Source: Amylostereum areolatum (taxonomy: Eukaryota; Basidiomycota; Agaricomycetes; Russulales; Stereaceae). Taken from it: a stretch of DNA of 64,000 nt. The translations under genes and the position numbers were made by a program. Below, one piece after another: positions 62,782 through 64,000 of the stretch. Under the pieces are notes generated by a model. The model saw nothing but the letters and a program-made list of their open reading frames with translations. It searched no databases and was not told the origin of the DNA. Where the stretch lies: assembly GCA_012932865.1 (NCBI GenBank), contig SAXG01000016.1:806001-870000 (forward strand), written 5' to 3'. Numbering within the stretch: the stretch's first letter is position 1; each line of letters begins with the position of its first letter.

Positions 62782-64000
62782 TCACGTCTTCTTCACAAGC
62801 CCAAAGAACCTCCCCCGCGCGAGCTTCTTCGCATGCGCCGCCCGCACCTCGTCCTCGATCTCCTCCTCGCTCAACCCGCCCCCGGTCGCGTACCACACCA
62901 CGCTCGCCATCCCGACCACCGCCGCGAGCACGCACCCGGCCATCGCGCCGATCCCCCGCGCGTGCCACCCGTTGTTCTGCGGGTCCGGGCCCTCGGGCAG
63001 GCCCGCGAGGTCCGTGCCCGAGGCGTGGCCCGCGGCGTTCCCGGACGCGAGCAGGCTCTGCGCCGCGCAGTTGTCGGTCAGGCGCGCGGGCGGCGCGAGC
63101 ACGGTTTGGGCGCGGGACTGGATCTCGAGCGGGGCTTCGATTAGGGTGACGGCGAGCCCGGCTTCGAGGTGCCATTCGATGTGGCCTGTGCGGGGGAGGA
63201 ACCGTGCGCGTGAGCGAGCGGACGCGCGGGGGTGTCAAGGACAAGAGCAAGAGAAGAGGGCGGACGAGGCGGGAGGGGACGGGGAGACGAGACGTACAAT
63301 GGAAGAACCACGCGCCGGGGTTGTCTGCGATGACGCGGAGTGTGACGGAGTTCATGGACGGCACCTGGATGGTGTCGCGCCGGACGGGGTTCGGTTGACT
63401 GTCGTTGAACGGCGGGTTGAGCGTCGGGTCGTCGGAGGTGTAGTCCTCCGCGCGGTGCACGACCTGGAACTTGTGTCCGTGCAAGTGGCTGTCGCCGCTC
63501 GTCAGCCACACCGTCCGAGCATCGAGAGTGGGGGGAGAACGCACAAGGGGTGTTTGCCCGCGTCGCCGTTCTTGAGCACGATGTCGAACACGTCGAGGTG
63601 GTCGATGATGAAGCTCGTCTTTCCGTACGCGACCTCGGACGTGGCGTTCGCGCCGAGGGTGAGCGCGGAGAGCACGCTCGGGACGAGCGGGGCGTCGTAC
63701 GTGATCATGTTGAACATCGCGCGGTTCGTGCCGTCCTCGACGGTGTCGAAGAGGACCTCGAGCTCGATCGTGCGGTCGGTCGTCGGCATCGGTTCGACGA
63801 CGACGGGGACGAGCTCCATGTCCGCCACGTCGTGGTACTCCGCGATGGTGCCGCTGTCGGTGGTGGGCGCGGAGGCGTCGTAGGTGATCGATGCGGTGAT
63901 GTCTGAAAAGGGGCGTGACGGTGAGACGTGTGGACGGAGGGGAGAGGGGGGAAAGGAGGGACGTACTAGGGATGAGCGAGGCCGGGATGGTGTCGAACAT
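62782..64000 (-). CDS. Fet3-type multicopper ferroxidase, 3' part (5' end beyond window)
   Basis: Plasma-membrane multicopper oxidase that oxidises Fe2+ for uptake by the Ftr1 permease. Exons read from the edge: FDTIPASLIPN, ITASITYDASAPTTDSGTIA, EYHDVADMELVPVVVEPMP, EDGTNRAMFNMITYDAP, YGKTSFIIDHLDVFDIVLK, then across an intron HPFHLHGHKFQVV (type 1/type 3 copper ligands), WFFHCHIEWHLEAGLAVTLI (the HCHxxxH copper motif, split by the intron about 63188-63297) and the C-terminal tail. The tail has one membrane helix (GAMAGCVLAAVVGMASVVWY) followed by a basic cytoplasmic end, RGRFFGLVKKT, stop at 62782-62784. The membrane anchor and LEAGLAVTLIEAPLE favour Fet3 over secreted laccase. The gene continues past 64000. 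Confidence 0.88.

Overview
The window is nuclear DNA of a filamentous basidiomycete, most likely an Agaricomycete such as a polypore. Genes carry many introns of about 50-65 bp with GT-AG (a few GC-AG) borders. The hypothetical families present (a DUF6535 membrane protein, a seven-helix orphan membrane protein, an OTT_1508-like deaminase, a DUF6589 protein) are ones I know as expanded in mushrooms. All assignments were made by reading the sequence; no database search was run.

Layout. 1-12.4 kb is ordinary gene space: a GH1 beta-glucosidase (+), a basidiomycete multi-pass membrane protein (-), a DUF6535 protein (+), a small hypothetical gene (+), an NAD(P)-binding reductase-like gene (-), and the iron-sulfur assembly WD40 protein CIA1 (+). 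12.9-17.5 kb holds a short-chain dehydrogenase whose penultimate intron contains a 1.18-kb non-autonomous TIR transposon, and an F-box/LRR-type gene (-). 18-22.7 kb is a decaying tyrosine-recombinase retrotransposon (DIRS/Ngaro-like: Gag, RT-RNase H, recombinase).

23.1-52.2 kb is the most interesting part. A 28-bp perfect inverted repeat (23131-23158 and 52146-52173) encloses two convergent genes: a DUF6589-type protein (candidate transposase) and a RecQ-like SF2 helicase. Their 3' ends are 10 bp apart and their starts lie close to the inverted repeats. I read this as one two-gene DNA transposon of about 6.3 kb, inflated to 29 kb by three full-length Ty3/gypsy chromodomain retrotransposons: two copies of family A in opposite orientation and one of family B. 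Each is flanked by a perfect 5-bp target duplication (CTCAA, GGTCG, CGTGA). Removing each element with one duplication rejoins the host reading frame at that point. Both families appear to self-prime, and both have a stop-adjacent slip site with pol in the -1 frame.

52.3-64 kb is gene space with signs of conflict or cell-death biology: a nucleic-acid-deaminase-like pseudogene with two in-frame stops, a TPR-CHAT protease (-), a caspase-like (C14) protein with a Pro-Thr/Ser-Glu repeat linker (+), and the 3' part of a Fet3-type multicopper ferroxidase (-) that runs off the window. The 3' end of the ferroxidase gene is also duplicated about 8 kb away, and that copy has lost exactly 141 bp covering the transmembrane segment.
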